Shown here piece by piece: positions 4,296 to 5,816 of a DNA stretch of 5,816 bases (position 1 is the stretch's first letter; each line of letters opens with the position of its first letter). The position numbers and the translations under genes are program-made. Origin of the DNA: an uncultured archaeon (GTDB taxonomy: Archaea; Micrarchaeota; Micrarchaeia; Micrarchaeales; CABMGC01); NCBI GenBank assembly GCA_902385515.1, contig CABMGC010000078.1:1-5816 (forward strand). Direction: 5' to 3'. The notes beneath the pieces were generated by a model, which worked only from the letters and a program-made list of their open reading frames with translations, made no database searches and had not been told where the DNA came from.

Positions 4296-4482
4296 ATTCT
4301 CCACCCTTTAAAATCACGCAGCTGCCCATGGACTTCCCTATCTCGCAGCCAGAACCGTTCAGCTGTCCGTTTCTGTTCCTGCTTTCTGTGTCTAGCTTCG
4401 TAGTTTCTTGTATCCTGGCAATCACTTTCATTACGCTGTCTGCACATCCGTACCTTGTTGCCGTGATCTTCAGGAAGTCCAT
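4282..4482 (-). CDS. Small unknown protein, possibly longer at its N-terminus
   Basis: The 66-codon frame from ATG 4482 encodes a mixed, soluble-looking protein: an amphipathic N-terminal half (MDFLKITATRYGCAD, then VMKVIARIQ), a polar Ser/Arg/Asn/Gly middle, and Cys at 13, 46 and 55. Codon use (AGG, AGA, AAG, ATA) resembles the neighbours. It ends inside the start of the membrane protein gene (14-base overlap), as in coupled operons. Oddly, the same frame is open for 25 codons upstream, to a TAG at 4558-4560, and reads like protein (KVTLRNKVSALLFEGA) but has no start codon. The ATG at 4540 is out of frame only because of a run of four G; with three G it would begin an 85-residue product. The G4 run may hold a real frameshift or a sequencing error, or 4482 is the true start. 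No family is recognised. Confidence 0.55.
   Translation of the reverse strand: MDFLKITATRYGCADSVMKVIARIQETTKLDTESRNRNGQLNGSGCEIGKSMGSCVILKGGEYASE
4301..4306 (-). promoter_or_regulatory. Shine-Dalgarno-like site of the membrane protein gene
   Basis: The - strand GGGTGG lies five bases upstream of the ATG at 4295 and is inside the last codons of the preceding small gene. It favours this ATG over the GTG at 4304 and fits internal initiation within a polycistronic mRNA, in contrast to the leaderless genes elsewhere in the window. Confidence 0.5.
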
Positions 4483-4558
4483 TGCCCCTTCGAAAAGGAG
4501 GGCGCTAACCTTATTTCTAAGCGTAACCTTCTGTCCCCATAGTATATCGTTGAACTCC

Positions 4559-4566
4559 TATTTATT
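4559..4566 (-). promoter_or_regulatory. Possible TATA box between the ATPase gene and the small gene
   Basis: The - strand reads AATAAATA just after the ATPase stop codon (4585). Its centre is 22 to 23 bases before the ATG at 4540, slightly closer than the 25 to 27 bases seen at the other genes of this window. It could start a transcript for the small gene and the membrane protein. It would fit an N-terminally longer small protein better than a start at 4482, which is about 80 bases away. Confidence 0.3.
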
Positions 4567-4584
4567 CCTTATCGTGCTTCGTCG

Positions 4585-5816
4585 TCAAATCACCATTATT
4601 TCATACTGGTTTGCCGTAGTCTCGCCGATTGTCTTTCCCAATTCTGCCCCGGACACCACGAAGACAAGCTTCGCGACGGTCCTTCTGGACTTGTCCACGG
4701 CTTTCTCGAGCTCTTCTTTGACCGCACTCGTCTGACACTCGTACGCTGTGAGGCCTCCGAAGTCCCAGGCGCTTTTCGTGACCGCCTGGTGCTCGCCCAC
4801 GTCAAAGCCATCCTTGTCCTTTGGCACGAAGGCGAACTCGCCCCTGTCCTGTACCATCCTTATGGTCTTCCGCATGAGCTCCTTGTGTTCCTCGTTTCCT
4901 GCGTAGATGCCCTGCCTGGCTATGAGCAGGTCGGGGTCCACCACGTCCAGGGCCTTCTTAGTGAGACTGCCTTCCTCGCTTACGTAGCCGGAGGACTTGG
5001 CTCGGTCCAGCAAGGAGGGCTTGGACTTGTTGCCGTAGATGGTCGTGTCGCTGGTTACCCAGCCCTTCTCCTTGAGCGTCCTATTGGCTCCCTTGAGGCT
5101 TCCGGAGTTCGCCAGGGCCACCAGGAACCTGTATACGACCACCGAGGGGATGTCGAGCCCTTTGAGGATGTCAGGTCTGCCTGTAGTAGCCTCTGGTGCG
5201 AAGCTATCCTGCATCTCTATGGGCATCTCCGCCTCGCGGATCGCCGAAGGGGTGTAAGGCGCATACTTCTTCGCTAGGCATGCGATCTCAGCGTCTGCTA
5301 AGGGAGATGCCTTGACATACTCCGGCCAGGTCTGGCCCCTCTGTGCCATTCCTCTGTCGAAGAGCAGCATCTCGCCCTGGGCCGCGGACCTGAGGTAGGC
5401 GGACTCGAACCTGTTGAGCTCCAGGAGGTTCCTGCCCATGTAGGCGGACTCGCGCTGCTGGTGGAGCATCATGAGCGAGCAGGAGTTGAAGAAGACCTTG
5501 GGCATGTCCTCGACCTGCTGAGTTGAGACCACGAGGCCGAAGCCGTATTTCCTCCCGAGCCGCACGACCTTTTCGAGGGATGACTCCTTGCGCTCAGTGA
5601 AGTCCCGTTCGCGCCTGAAGAACTGCCAGACCTCGTCCATCACCACCATGAGCCTCAGGCTGGCGTTGAGCTCGGGCTTGCGGTCGAAGAGCTCGCAGAG
5701 CCTCTGCATGAGGGCGAATGCCACCAGAGACTTCTCGCTCTCGTTGAGCCCGTCGAGGCTCACCACGTTGTTGCGGGAAAAGATCCCGTCCCAGAACCCG
5801 TCCGGCTCGTAGCCCA
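4585..5816 (-). CDS. HerA/VirB4-type motor ATPase, 3' part, with C-terminal nuclease-like extension (partial)
   Basis: The frame is open to the window edge, so this is the last 409 residues of a longer protein; its Walker A half lies outside. Residue numbers count from the first full codon at 5814. VVSLDGLNESEK (17-28) is the strand and turn typical of HerA-type ATPases. LMVVMDEVW (55-63) is Walker B with D60 and E61. RKYGFGLVVSTQQ (88-100) contains the conserved Gln motif. GEMLLFDRG and the end of the ATPase core follow by about 170. A winged-helix-like region lies at about 225-290. The last 80 residues contain FDVG (D338), AYECQT (E359, Q361) and KLVFVVS (382-388), which resembles a PD-(D/E)XK nuclease core with Gln in place of the usual Lys. 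The ring-shaped motor would drive DNA or pilus transport at the membrane, alongside the small membrane proteins encoded downstream. A GTG at 5766 is internal and not the start. Confidence 0.85.
   Translation of the reverse strand, partial: GYEPDGFWDGIFSRNNVVSLDGLNESEKSLVAFALMQRLCELFDRKPELNASLRLMVVMDEVWQFFRRERDFTERKESSLEKVVRLGRKYGFGLVVSTQQVEDMPKVFFNSCSLMMLHQQRESAYMGRNLLELNRFESAYLRSAAQGEMLLFDRGMAQRGQTWPEYVKASPLADAEIACLAKKYAPYTPSAIREAEMPIEMQDSFAPEATTGRPDILKGLDIPSVVVYRFLVALANSGSLKGANRTLKEKGWVTSDTTIYGNKSKPSLLDRAKSSGYVSEEGSLTKKALDVVDPDLLIARQGIYAGNEEHKELMRKTIRMVQDRGEFAFVPKDKDGFDVGEHQAVTKSAWDFGGLTAYECQTSAVKEELEKAVDKSRRTVAKLVFVVSGAELGKTIGETTANQYEIMVI

Noticed and set aside
4295..4304. GTG at 4304 as start of the polytopic membrane protein
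   Set aside because: The GTG is part of the GGGTGG ribosome-binding-like site that serves the ATG at 4295.
5764..5766. GTG at 5766 as the start of the HerA/VirB4-type ATPase
   Set aside because: The frame is open to the window edge with family-like sequence (DGIFSRNN) before it, and the Walker A half must lie upstream.
1..5816. CRISPR array, insertion sequence transposase or integrase
   Set aside because: There are no regularly spaced repeats with unique spacers, and no transposase or recombinase motifs in any long frame; the only long direct repeat is the single pair at 945 and 2415.

Overview
The window looks archaeal. Three genes have an A/T-rich TATA-like box centred about 25 to 27 bases upstream of the ATG, which fits leaderless transcripts: the Fic gene, the AAA ATPase gene and the two-helix membrane protein gene. 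The protein families (a Fic protein with an archaeal-style N-terminus, an AAA_14/DUF4143 ATPase, a HerA/VirB4-type ATPase, small membrane proteins) and the frequent AGG/AGA and ATA codons agree. The lineage cannot be fixed from sequence alone; a small-genome (DPANN-type) archaeon, a Thermoplasmata-like archaeon, or an element carried by either would fit. Base composition is patchy: the ATPase gene at the right end is about 58% G+C in the stretch I counted, the kinase-like gene is about one third G+C in the stretch counted, and a very G+C-rich intergenic island lies between 2890 and 3240. That is typical of accessory DNA.

Layout, left to right. Bases 1-943 hold a promoter, a candidate operator and a complete class II Fic gene on the + strand. 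Bases 945-2455 form a cassette: one AAA_14/DUF4143 ATPase gene on the - strand, with its own promoter and operator-like inverted repeats, bounded by two 41-bp direct repeats (37 of 41 identical). Bases 2473-2742 (-) encode an 89-residue protein with two hydrophobic helices, resembling a VirB2-like or Ced/Ted-type pilin, or an archaeal virus coat protein. Bases 2743-3302 contain no intact gene. They hold the promoter of that small protein, four alternating CTACAC/GTGTAG elements that can form competing hairpins, a GCGAG-rich tract, a start-less glycine-rich reading frame (probable relic) and G+C-rich hairpins. Bases 3303-3800 (-) encode a very short protein-kinase-like protein. Bases 3876-4295 (-) encode a multi-pass membrane protein with a lipoprotein-like leader. 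Bases 4282-4482 (-) encode a small unknown protein whose reading frame stays open upstream, with a possible frameshift. Bases 4585-5816 (-) are the 3' part of a HerA/VirB4-family ATPase with an extra C-terminal region, cut by the window edge.

The - strand genes from 5816 down to 2473 (motor ATPase, small protein, polytopic membrane protein, pilin-like protein) are the minimum expected of an archaeal type IV secretion-like DNA transfer or import apparatus, or of the packaging and membrane part of an archaeal virus. The Fic protein, the minimal kinase and the cassette ATPase look like regulatory or conflict-related cargo beside it. The functional link is inference from family and gene order.
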